The notes under the pieces were generated by a model. It was not told the DNA's origin. It saw nothing but the letters and a program-made list of their open reading frames with translations, and did not search any database. Of a DNA stretch of 64,000 bases, positions 55,511-64,000 are shown piece after piece. Numbering within the stretch: the stretch's first letter is position 1; each line of letters opens with the position of its first letter. This DNA comes from Notamacropus eugenii (lineage: Eukaryota > Chordata > Mammalia > Diprotodontia > Macropodidae), in contig NC_092876.1 in NCBI RefSeq assembly GCF_028372415.1, positions 61,404,385 through 61,468,384 on the forward strand. The letters are read 5' to 3'. Both the position numbers and the translations under genes were made by a program.

Positions 55511-55580
55511 GTGATGGAATATTATTGTACCGTAAGAAATATATTTTTAATTTTTTCATTCATCAAACTTTTTTTTTTGC
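55511..55580 (+). repeat. L1-junction segment, copy A
   Basis: GATGGAATATTATTGTACCG is L1 3' text; it then turns into TATTTTTAATTTTTTCATTC and ATCAAACTTTT. The same unusual junction recurs at 56686-56748. Confidence 0.6.
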
Positions 55581-55680
55581 AGAGTCACACAACTAAAATG
55601 TGTAATGAGCCAGCCTTGAACATAGGTCTTCAGGGCTCTGAGACCAGTTATCTACCAAGACACTATGGTTGCTTTTATAC
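55581..55680 (-). mobile_element. SINE fragment
   Basis: AGAGTCACACAACTAAAATG and AGACCAGTTATCTACCAAGA are the antisense head of a Mar1/MIR-type SINE. Confidence 0.5.
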
Positions 55681-55682
55681 TA

Positions 55683-56685
55683 TGAGCAAAACCCAGAAAG
55701 AAGAGATGGAAAAGGAAATTAAATGTGAAATAATTACAGAATGCATAAGATATTTGGGAGTCCACCTATCAAGATACACACAGGAACAATATGATTACAA
55801 CTACAAAACAGTTTTTACAAAAAATAAAGACAGACCTAAATAATTGTAGAGATATTAATTTCTCATGATTTGGCTGTGTCAATATAATAAAAAAAGACAA
55901 CATTAGCTAAATTAATTCATTCAGTGCCATATCAAACTATCAAAGGGTTACTTTATACAATTAGACAAAATAATATCAAAATTTGTTTGCAGGGAAAAAA
56001 GGTCAAGAATTTGTTGTTGTTCTGTTGTTTCCAACAATTCATGACCCCATTTGGGGTTTTCTTGGCAAAGATACTGGAGTGTTTTACCATTTCTTACTCT
56101 ATCTCATTTTACAATGGCAAATAGGGTTTTTTTTGTTTGTTTGTTTGTTTTTACAGAGGGAAACAGGGTAAAGCCCAGGGTCACACAGCTAGTAAGTTTC
56201 TGAGGCTGCATTTGAACTCAGGAAGATGAGTCTTTCTGATTCAAGCTCAGTACTCTATCTATTTTGCCACATAGCTGCCCATAAGGTCAAGAATATCAAA
56301 TTCCAAATGGTTCAGAACAAGATAAATGCAAGTTCATATAACTTCACGGTTCCACCTCACGATCATCTGATTCATAAAAATGACAAAAACGGGAAATGAT
56401 CATTGTTCAAAGGGCTATGGGAAGACAGGAATACTAATGCTCTATTGGTAGAATTGTAAATTGGTTCATCCATTTTGGAAAGCAACTTGGAGCTATCTCC
56501 AAAAAGTCTCTAAACTGTGCATACCCTTTCACTCAATAATATCACTACTAGGCATATTCCTCAAAGAGATTAAAACAGAAGAAAACAACACATGGCATGG
56601 TGGAGAGGTAGTAAAGAGCTGGAAACTTTGGGGGGGAGGTGTCCAGCAATTAGGTAATGGCTGAACAAATTATGATATAGGAATA
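55683..56685 (+). mobile_element. L1 ORF2 distal part and 3' region
   Basis: One frame reads KYLGVHLSRYTQEQYDYNYK, which fits the L1 post-RT motif KYLGI-L-----LY--NYK. After the SINE insert it continues with ATTGTAAATTGGTTCATCCA and AATGGCTGAACAAATTATGA. Together with 54590-55289 this looks like one old L1 whose RT core is replaced by foreign sequence. Confidence 0.75.
56011..56282 (-). mobile_element. Mar1-type SINE with perfect TSD
   Basis: A 272-bp antisense Mar1 (TTGTTGTTGTTCTGTTGTTT tail, ATGACCCCATTTGGGGTTTT, GCCACATAGCTGCCCAT head). The 12-bp AAGGTCAAGAAT flanks it at 55999-56010 and 56283-56294. Internally a T8(GTTTG)n stretch at about 56126-56153 replaces part of the body. Confidence 0.95.
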
Positions 56686-57120
56686 TAATGGAATATTATA
56701 TGAAAAATATTTTTAATTTTTTCATTTATCAAACTTTTTTTTCCTGCATCCCACTTCAACTATCTCCCCATTGTAGGGAGGGGGCAAGGAAATACAAAAC
56801 CCTTGTAGGAAATAAGCTTTGTCAAGCAAAACAAATTTCCACGTTGGTCAAAACCAAAAACATGTATCTTGTGCTTCATATTCTCCAATACCTCTCCACC
56901 ATGCCACCATGGTCAGGAGATGGGTAGACTTCCTCATTGTCAGTCCTCTGGAATCATGTCTGATCATTGCATTGATCTGAATTCCTAAATCTTTTGGAAT
57001 TATTTGTTTTTGCAATGTGGATACTATAGGATATATTGTTCTCTCAGTTCTGCTTACTTCACTCCACTTCAGTCCATACAAGTCTTCCTAAGTATCTCTG
57101 AAACCATCCCCTTCATTATT
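56686..57120. mobile_element. L1-junction copy B and antisense L1 3' region
   Basis: 56686-56748 repeats the junction seen at 55511. 56750-57120 is antisense L1 3' region (CCATTGTAGGGAGGGGGCAA, CTTCACTCCACTTCAGTCCA). Confidence 0.65.
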
Positions 57121-57134
57121 TCTTTATTTTTTTT

Positions 57135-57600
57135 AGTTCATATCAAGAATTTATTAAGTGACTGCTATGTGCAAGGCATTGTACCTGGCAACAGGGACAC
57201 ACTGGGACAAAAATAAGTCTCTGCCCTTGAGTTTACATTCTATTACAGGGGAACAGGAAAAATACAACAATATAAATATAGAATATAAAGTATATACAAA
57301 GGAATTGGGATGGAATCCAACAACTGGGGAGATCAGGAAAAGAAGGTTTAGGTGTTTCATATGAGCTGAGCCTTGAACAGTTAGGGATTCCAAGAGGTAA
57401 AGGTGAGAAGGATAAGCATTCCAGGCATGGGGATAAGGTACAGAAGCAGGAAATGTAAAGTCCAGAAAATAGGCAAATTGGGGATGAAACCTAAGAGGAC
57501 ATAAAAAGTCATGGGAAATATGCCTGAAGAAAAAAAGGCTGGAGCCAGAGGTTTAAGTGTGGGATGGAGGAGTTTGTATTTTAGCTAATTCTAGAATACA
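57135..57600 (-). mobile_element. L2 LINE 3' portion
   Basis: AATTTATTAAGTGACTGCTA, TTGAGTTTACATTCTATTAC, GCATTCCAGGCATGGGGATA. Confidence 0.8.
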
Positions 57601-58303
57601 CTATGATCCTCTTACACAAAAACTACAGGAGTATCAGGATGAAATAAAATGTTTCCTCTGAGTTTATTACTTAAAAAAAAAAAGCTAAAACAAAGACGCT
57701 TCAACCCATCATGGCTCCAGTCCCTCCCTTTCTCCATATTCCCTAATCTTTCTCCTTTTTTCCTCCTTTCTCTTTTTTTTTTTTTTTGTGATACTCATAA
57801 AACTTAATCTGTTTTCACAGAAAACCTACACTGAGGTAAAGGTAAGGAGAAGGGTAGAAGGCAGTATTATCATCTAAGGTCCATCCAATGAGAAAGGGGA
57901 ATTCCATGGCCCAGACATCTATACTGGGTGGAGGTTCACAGAATCCAACTGATAGGAGGTAGGGAAAAGGGAGGTAGGGAAGCAAAAGGTGGACATAAGA
58001 GACCACTCAGTATTTCACACTCAGAATGACTTGGGTAGAAGGGAAGATCAGGTGAACCACAGGGTATCTTGCTATAGGGCATTTCTCAGCTCTCCTATTG
58101 CTGAAGGTGAGGAAGGGGTTGGAGGGCACCACTAAGATAAAAATGGAATCAAGATGGTGTCCTTTTCCAAACTATCCGGGGCTCACAAGAACTACAAGTA
58201 ATACCTGAAGGGGGCAAAATGTGGGTGAACAATACCAATAAGGTTTCCATTACAACTTATCAGGGGAAAGTCACTCACTGGGAAAGAAAAGTAAAGACAT
58301 ACA

Positions 58304-58622
58304 GCTGTTGTTGTGTTTGTCCTTCATTGCCAAAGAAGACCATGCCATCGGAGAAATGATGATATGACTTGCACTTGACTTTGTTTTGAGTGAGGGAGGG
58401 CTGTGCAGGCCACCAGCCTCACTTCTCCTCTAGGGCCATCTGAATCCAGTGACCAGATATTCATTAGGATGACTGGAGATGACCGAGGATGCAATGGGAG
58501 ACCTTGGCCCCTTTAGGACAAAGTCTATTCAGGAACTCACTTAGGGTGAGGTAATGTCCATTCAGTGAATAGGCCTCTTTAAGCAGTAGCCAGGGGATGG
58601 CCCCTTTAATAAGGCATAGAGA
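58304..58622 (-). mobile_element. Family D SINE inside the PRR3 retrocopy
   Basis: TGTTTGTCCTTCATTGCCAA, GACTTGCACTTGACTTTGTT, GGGAGGGCTGTGCAGGCCAC, TCCAGTGACCAGATATTCAT. The flanks AAAGACATACAGC and AGAGGACATCAGGC look like a degraded target duplication. Confidence 0.75.
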
Positions 58623-58769
58623 AAAAAAAAAAGAGGACATCAGGCTGCTGTTGCAGCAACAGTTGCTGTTGACAATCACTCTTAAGCCAGGAGGGTCCAG
58701 AAGAGAGCCCTTAGGCAGGGGCCTAGTGTCCTCCAATGTATGAGCTTCAGAGTACAGTAGGTTTAAGGT

Positions 58770-58888
58770 TTTGAGAAAGGAAAAGGAAGGGAAGGAAAAG
58801 GAAGGAAAAGGAAAGGAAGGGAAGGGAAGGGAAGGGAAGGGAAGGGAAGGGAAGGGAAGGGAAGGGAAGGGAAGGGAAGGGAAGGGAA
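58770..58888 (+). repeat. (GGGAA)n microsatellite
   Basis: About 115 bp of GGGAAGGGAA and AGGAAAAGG repeats, giving short Glu/Gly/Lys frames. Confidence 0.95.
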
Positions 58889-59969
58889 AGAAAACAGCAT
58901 TGAAATTACAATCCCCCCAACTCCCACCTCTAACAGAGAAAAAGTTAGATGATGCAGATCAATCAACTCCCCAGACCACTACTGATACAGAATGCTGCAT
59001 ACACTGTGAGATGTGGTCTGTTTGATAGTTTGTGTAAGTGATTTTTTTTGTTATGAGACAGGTTTGGGGGAAGGTGTTACTGGGAAGTGACAGTGGTGTA
59101 AAAACCAAAAGTATCAATAAAACATTAGTTAAAAAAACACTCCTCCTCTGACACTCCTCCCCCTCCCCCCCCATCCTCCCAGAGCCAGGTAGGGGAGGGA
59201 GAGGATCAGGCTCAGGCTCCTTCCTTGACCAGAGGGGTTGGGTGGAAGACCTCAGAGAAGTCAACAAAGAACAGGGTAAGGGGCTTCCAGGATAGAAAAG
59301 GTCCACCAGAGCCCGACTGGTGGAAGGCACAGTTTTACAGAGGAAGTCCGTTCACCCCTGGGTAGTAGAAGGCACAAAGATCCTCATAGCAACGGTGGTC
59401 CTTTGAGAAATGTCTGCAGACAGGGTAGTTGGATTTATCTGTTTTATCACCTTCCTGGATTCCATCCTTGGATTGAAGGGCATTCTTACACCATGAGATG
59501 TTCTTAGACGAATGGTGACTACTACCCCCTCCAAGATTTCTTTATCCATTGGAAGGACCATTCCTGGCATTGTCCCCATAGCTTGTTCCCCACCTAGGTT
59601 CTGGATCCTCATAGGCCCAATGGCTATGTAGATATGGTCAAGGCCTAGGTCCTGGGGCCCCTCTCATTGGGCATCCTCCCCAGAAAGGACGTGGGAAGCT
59701 CAGGAGTGGTGGAATTACTGATCCCCTTAAGCCCTGAGGGTCTCTGTGGAAGCCTGCATCAGGGCCACCAAACTTCCCATGGGCTAAGGGGGAAGGTCCA
59801 GGAGGCTAGGTGGACCAGTAGGGCTCCCCATCTCCTCATTCCCACTCTCTTTGGGGTCCAGTGGCCTCTACTTCCCCCTCTAGGGCATTGCAGCCAGCAT
59901 AATAGCAGCAATCAGAGTTGGGGCCAGTGGTAGTAGGGACCAGTATATGGAGGGCCCCTTCTTCCTTTC

Positions 59970-60310
59970 TTAGAGCACAATAGTATTCCATCACATTCCT
60001 ATATCATGATCTGCTCCATTAAAAATAAAGGCATGGATTCAGAGAAATCTGGGAATATTTCTATGAACTGATGCAAGTTACAAAACCAGAAGAGAAATTA
60101 TATACCACAACATTATAAAGAAAAGCAATTTTGAAATAAATAAGAGCTCTGATCAACATATTGACTAATGGTGACTCCAAAGCTGTTAATGAAACAAAAT
60201 TCCCCTAGACATGCAGAATGAGACATACTCTTGGGAACTGCGTCCAATGTAGGGATTTCTTTTGCCTCACAATGCTTGTTTGTTACAAAGGAAGGTTAAA
60301 AAAAAATTGT
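59970..60310. mobile_element. L1 3' end with 5' inversion
   Basis: 59970-60018 is antisense L1 (GCACAATAGTATTCCATCAC). Directly next to it 60020-60310 is sense L1 from just downstream in the element (GCATGGATTCAGAGAAATCT, TATGAACTGATGCAAGTTAC, CATGCAGAATGAGACATACT). This is the classic inverted-5'-end structure of L1 insertions. Confidence 0.65.
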
Positions 60311-60384
60311 GGGAGGGGTTAAGGGTTAGGGGATAAGGTAATGTAGAGAGAGACAGAGACAGAGACCGAGGAGAAGAAGAAGAA

Positions 60385-61521
60385 GGTGGGGGGGGGGGGA
60401 GAGGGAGGGAGAGGGAGAGGGGGGGAGAGGGAGAGAGGGAGGGAGAGAGGGAGGGAGAGAGGGAGGGAGTGTGTGTGTGTATGGAGGGGAGAGAGACAGG
60501 GAGAGGGAGAGGGGGGGAGAGGGGGAGAGGGAGGGAGAGAGAGGGAATGTGTGTGTATATGGAGGGGAGAGAGAGAGGGAGAGGGAGAGGGGGGGAGAGG
60601 GGGAGAGGGAGGGAGAGAGAGGGAATGTGTGTGTGTATGGAGGGGAGAGAGAGAGGGGGGGGAGAGGGGGGAGAGGGGGAGGGAGTGTGTGTGTGTATGG
60701 AGGGGAGAGAGGGGGGGAGAGGGGGAGGGAGTGTGTGTGTGTATGGAGGGGAGAGAGAGAGGGAGAGGGAGGGAGTGTGTGTGTGTATGGAGGGGAGAGA
60801 GAGAGGGAGGGGGGAGGGGGGGGAGGGGGAGGGAGTGTGTGTGTGTATGGAGGGGAGAGAGAGGGGGGGGAGAGGGGGGAGAGGGGGAGGGAGTGTGTGT
60901 GTGTATGGAGGGGAGAGAGAGAGGGAGAAGGAGAGGGAGAGGGGGGGAGAGGGAGAGAGGAGTGAGTGTGTGTGTGTATGGAGGGGAGAGAGAGGGAGAG
61001 GGAGGGGGGGAGGAGAGAGGGAGGGAGAGAGGAGGGAGGGAGTGTGTGTGTGTATGGAGGGGAGAGAGAGGGGGGGAGAGGGGGGGAGAGGGGGAGGGAG
61101 TGTGTGTGTATGGAGGGGAGAGAGGGGGGGAGAGGGGAGGGAGTGTGTGTGTGTATGGAGGGGAGAGAGAGAGGGAGAGGGAGGGAGTGTGTGTGTGTAT
61201 GGAGGGGAGAGAGAGAGGGAGGGGGAGGGGGGGAGAGGGGGAGGGAGTGTGTGTGTGTATGGAGGGGAGAGAGAGAGGGAGAGGGAGGGAGTGTGTGTGT
61301 GTATGGAGGGGAGAGAGAGAGGGAGAAGGAGAGGGAGAGGGGGGGAGAGGGAGAGAGGGAGGGAGAGAGGGAGGGAGTGTGTGGTGTATGGAGGGGAGAG
61401 AGAGGGGGGGAGAGGGGGGGAGAGGGGGGGAAAGAGAAAGGGGGAGGGGGAAGGAGATGGAGAGGGAGAGGGAGGAAAAGAGAGAGGAGAGGGAGGGAGA
61501 GAGAGGGAGTGTGTGTGTGTG

Positions 61522-61557
<36 letters not shown>

Positions 61558-61575
61558 AGGGTGGGAGAGATAGTC
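60385..61575 (+). repeat. 1.2-kb compound purine satellite
   Basis: Roughly 15 copies of a variable unit: GGGAGTGTGTGTGTGTATGG, then AGGGGAGAGAGAG and a (GGGGGA/GGGAGA)n stretch of variable length. It ends in (GA)n at about 61525-61553. The strand is almost free of stops in all frames, so the 351-, 395- and 445-codon frames on both strands are artefacts of composition, not proteins. Confidence 0.95.
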
Positions 61576-61847
61576 ATTGAAGCATATTTTAAATCCATGA
61601 ACAAGAACAGAAGGAAGTTTAGAGGAAGGTAAGGACCATTATGGCAACTTTGAAATGAGTGATGAATTTATTATAGCCTTAAAAACAAATTATCTTTAAT
61701 AGAGATTTGGTTTGCACAGACCATGAAGCTTATTTGTTCTTTGAATATTGAAATGCTAATGGTGTTTTCAAGATGAGAATGAATATGTGACATAATTATA
61801 TAGTTATTTTGATCTTGACATATGTGTTTATATATTGTATATGAGTG

Positions 61848-61850
<3 letters not shown>
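61575..61850. other. AT-rich non-repeat block
   Basis: No repeat text recognised (TTATTTGTTCTTTGAATATT, AATGCTAATGGTGTTTTCAA). A possible conserved non-coding element; no coding potential. Confidence 0.25.

Positions 61851-61925
<75 letters not shown>
61851..61925 (+). repeat. (CA)n microsatellite
   Basis: About 36 uninterrupted CA units after a CGCGCG start. Confidence 0.97.
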
Positions 61926-61926
<1 letters not shown>

Positions 61927-62339
61927 GTTCAGAATTACTGTACACAGTTAGACAGACCCAAAGATAGTCAGATAGATAGCTAGACAGAACTAAGCTCAGT
62001 CTCTCTGAGGAGAGAATAAAGGATTTGTCCCCAGGGCTTTCAGCTGTAATGACCCAGATGGAAAGCTGCTGGATCCTGGTCCCTGAGAAATACAACAGGG
62101 GCTTGCCATTTTTCAGAAACAAGGAAGTGAGTGACAAGAAGGTGGGGGGAGGGAGTGGGCCAGTGGGCAGGGATGGCTGAAAGACGAAATTATAATAAGG
62201 AGGACAGATGGTTTACTCAAAGGCTGATATTCACAAGAAAGCAATCAGCCTGCTTCCAGGCATGTCTGGGTGGGACAAAAGGAAGGAACTTGTAGAAAGT
62301 TACCCTGGGATCTCTGGACTTAGACTTTTCCTAGAGCTG

Positions 62340-62560
62340 GTAAGCACCTTGGAACAGAGAATGTCGAAGCTGGGAGGGCCTTTAGAAAATAGAATGTTAG
62401 AACTGGGAGGGCCCTTAGAACACAGAACGTCAGAACTGGGAGGGCCCTTAGAACACAGGAGGTCAGAGCTGGGAGGGCCCTTAGAACACAGGATGTCAGA
62501 GCTGGGAGGGACAGTCAGAGCTGAATGGGGACTTAGAATAATAGGTCTCAGCTAAAAGAA
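62340..62560 (-). repeat. SINE-tail tandem array, six units
   Basis: GCTGGGAGGGCCTTTAGAAA, then GGGAGGGCCCTTAGAACACA repeated with few differences. The 115-codon sense frame (LGGPLEHRMSE repeats of 11 residues) is produced by a 33-bp unit divisible by three. Confidence 0.9.
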
Positions 62561-63290
62561 AAAAGACTTTACAGCATTATGTTATCCCTGGGAAAGAAAT
62601 GAGAGAACAGATTATTTGTGCTGGCAAGTCCTTTAAAGTATAGAACGTGAGAACTAGAGGAGACCCTGGCAATGGGTACATCAATCTCATTATCAGTGTG
62701 AACATTCCTGGAAAATATACTGCCAAGGTAATGGAACTTATCCATGGCATTAAAAATGGCCGATATTGCATATGCTACCAGACTGGATGTGCTGACTAGC
62801 TTCGTTTGACTATTTTATTTTCTCCTTTCTTTCGTATTGTGTTCCAAGGGATAGTTGCCTAGGATAAGGAGTTGCCTAGGATGAGGGAGGCAAATATTTG
62901 GAAGTGAAAGCAACGCACGAAACAAGAGACATCAACAACAAAAAGAGATTTTTTAAAAGAAAAACGAGGACTTATTCTATCCTCATGTTCCCCTTCCCAT
63001 CACTCCTCCCCTGCCCCCAGTTTTACATAGGCAGGCACTGAGGCTCAGAATAGGAAAATAGGAGGTTCCCTGGCACCAAACTGCTCAGTAGCCCTCTACT
63101 CTCAGTGCCTCTCCTTGTCAGTCCAGATGGAGGGCTTACATTGTTTTTTGAAGGGGAAAAGGAGGAAAATCAGGAATCCAGAATGATATGGAAAGGGAAA
63201 AGGGGGCGATTTGTCTGCCAAAGGCTAGCAGGGAGGGAAGGTTAGTTAGATTTACAGTTGTGAAAAATAAAATGAAATAAAATCAGGGTG
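62561..63290. other. Unassigned sequence
   Basis: No repeat family, exon or RNA gene recognised; AT-rich around 62800. Confidence 0.35.
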
Positions 63291-63294
63291 AGCA

Positions 63295-63655
63295 AATCAA
63301 CAAAAATACATTTTTATTGCAATGCCCTTTTCTTCAGTCCTCTAGGAAAGGCTCCAAAAGCCAAAGGAAGTACTTGCCACTAGTACAGCACATTCGTGCT
63401 GGTAAAATTCCTAGAAGAAAAAATCCAAGAAATGGAGAGTAATGAAACCCAGAATTGTACCTAGTGTAGGACCATTGGGGTTTTGTCCCAGCGTGCAGAC
63501 ATCGCCAGGGGATTCTTCCTCTCCAAAGGCCAAGCTTTCTTTTTGGTGATCTGGAGACTGTTCTCCCACAGTTTCCCACTGTAATAAAACTTGTGGCATC
63601 ACATGGTTGGCAAGATGGCAATTGTTTTCTTCAGACCTCTCCAACCCCCAAACCT
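63295..63655 (-). other. Possible terminal exon with poly(A) signal
   Basis: On the minus strand a strong acceptor (CACATATTTTCTTTCTCAG, AG at 63657-63656) is followed by about 340 bp, then AATAAA at 63318-63313 and a T/GT-rich stretch downstream. In phase 2 from the acceptor an 80-residue frame is open: VWGLERSEENNCHLANHV at its start and the hydrophobic end LGTILGFITLHFLDFFF before a stop. A second long frame overlaps. I do not recognise the protein; it may equally be a non-coding exon. Confidence 0.3.
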
Positions 63656-63735
63656 CTGAGAAAGAAAATATGTGCCAGTTAAGGAGCAATTAAAGCTGAA
63701 TACACAAGATAATCAGGCAGAAATGCTGCAGAAGT

Positions 63736-63750
63736 TTTTTTTTTTTTTTT
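63736..63750 (+). repeat. Poly(T) run
   Basis: About 17 T residues (poly(A) on the minus strand), probably the tail of an old retro-insertion that I cannot identify. Confidence 0.6.
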
Positions 63751-63839
63751 ATCATTAAATAACAGAGTTTAGATATTCAGAACTTCAACTTCCTGCCCCT
63801 AACTCTCTCTGTTTGTTAGATACAGTGAGTCCAACTCAC

Positions 63840-63933
63840 CCTGTCTACTTGCGCTTCAGCACTGGGGTCTGAGCATCCTTGCTCAGTTTTTTTTCCCAGC
63901 AGCACCTCAGCCTAAATCACCTTGTGCTTTATA
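63840..63933 (-). promoter_or_regulatory. Possible TATA promoter and first exon
   Basis: Minus strand: TATAAA at 63933-63928, about 30 bp ahead of a GC-richer start region. A donor AGG|GTGAGT follows with its exon side ending at 63840. The implied exon is only about 60 bp and its one ATG frame stops after six codons. The intron to the 63655 acceptor would be about 184 bp. Confidence 0.2.
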
Positions 63934-64000
63934 AGAAGTAGCAGGCACTGATTCTGTCTAACCACCTCGAAGAAAAGGGAATGAAGTAGAGGAGGTTGGA

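Larger units (their letters stand above)
57773..59975 (-). pseudogene. PRR3 pseudogene: PRR3 processed pseudogene
   Basis: On the minus strand, pieces in different frames follow the proline-rich CCCH zinc-finger protein PRR3 in order: GSPTGPPSLLDLPP (about 59830), HGKFGGPDAGFHRDPQGLRG and SVIPPLLSFPRPFWG, then [10 protein letters not shown] and the finger [15 protein letters not shown], ending [12 protein letters not shown] and a stop at 59337-59335. This matches the PRR3 C-terminus CAFYHPGVNGPPL. Introns are absent. There are at least two frame changes and several stops, and the last zinc ligand His reads as Tyr. Minus-strand sequence below 59335 would be 3' UTR. A T15 run at 57773-57787 would be the poly(A) tail, so the copy is about 2.2 kb including a family D SINE (58304-58622) and a (GGGAA)n tract. 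That the UTR part belongs to it is inference. Confidence 0.8.

Noticed and set aside
60267-61604. Open frames of 351-445 codons on both strands
   Set aside because: They lie wholly in the purine/GT compound satellite. The reverse strand is pure low-complexity Ser/Pro/Leu and the forward strand Gly/Glu/Arg. No start context or known domain.
62208-62555. 115-codon frame with LGGPLEHRMSE repeats
   Set aside because: Translation of a 33-bp SINE-tail array; the non-repeat leader has no recognisable domain.
1-64000. CRISPR array, operon, prophage or other prokaryotic system
   Set aside because: The repeat content (CORE-SINE, L2, CR1, L1, hAT) is vertebrate. The short direct repeats are contiguous tandem units without unique spacers.

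Overview
The window looks like nuclear DNA of a marsupial mammal. The sequence is dominated by old dispersed repeats: CORE-SINEs of the marsupial Mar1 type (with the conserved stretch GGAAATGGCAAACCACTCCA), MIR-like SINEs, L2 and CR1/L3 LINE tails, marsupial-type L1 3' ends, a second marsupial SINE with an ...AAGGACAAACAACAAC tail (called family D here), and many (CA)n and purine microsatellites. The species cannot be fixed from this sequence. No intact conserved protein-coding gene is recognisable. Most long open frames come from stop-poor tandem repeats or antisense repeat sequence.

Layout. 1-24 kb is repeat-rich intergenic or intronic sequence. It holds L2, Mar1, MIR and L1 3' ends, a retrocopy of 7SL RNA (about 10.92-11.11 kb, minus), a large SINE-tail array (14.1-14.6 kb) and a 41-42 bp minisatellite (21.39-21.88 kb). 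At 24.9-25.4 kb a decayed 34-bp tandem repeat runs into the only CpG island of the window (about 25.4-26.28 kb), the best candidate for a promoter and first exon. 26.3-34.7 kb is again SINE/L2 sequence with two tiny hAT elements. 34.7-35.26 kb is a non-repeat block with a short basic open frame and an upstream CRE-like site, followed by an L1 5'-end-like fragment (35.3-36.0 kb). 36.5-54.5 kb mixes SINEs, L2, L1, a full hAT MITE with TSDs (49.54-50.08 kb), two CTCF-like motifs and two non-repeat blocks that look like conserved non-coding DNA (37.4-37.6 and 48.47-48.89 kb).

54.6-57.1 kb is a mosaic of L1 ORF2 pieces with a 7SL RNA fragment and a Mar1 SINE. 57.77-59.98 kb is a processed pseudogene of the CCCH zinc-finger gene PRR3 on the minus strand, itself carrying a SINE and a (GGGAA)n tract. 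60.4-61.6 kb is a 1.2-kb purine-rich compound satellite. Near the right edge a possible terminal exon with a poly(A) signal, and a possible TATA-driven first exon, lie on the minus strand (63.3-63.93 kb).

The most distinctive pattern is the repeated tandem amplification of the last 32-33 bp of one MIR-like SINE, seen at about ten places in both orientations. Family names for repeats are from memory of consensus sequences, without a database search; most boundaries are accurate only to about 10-30 bp.
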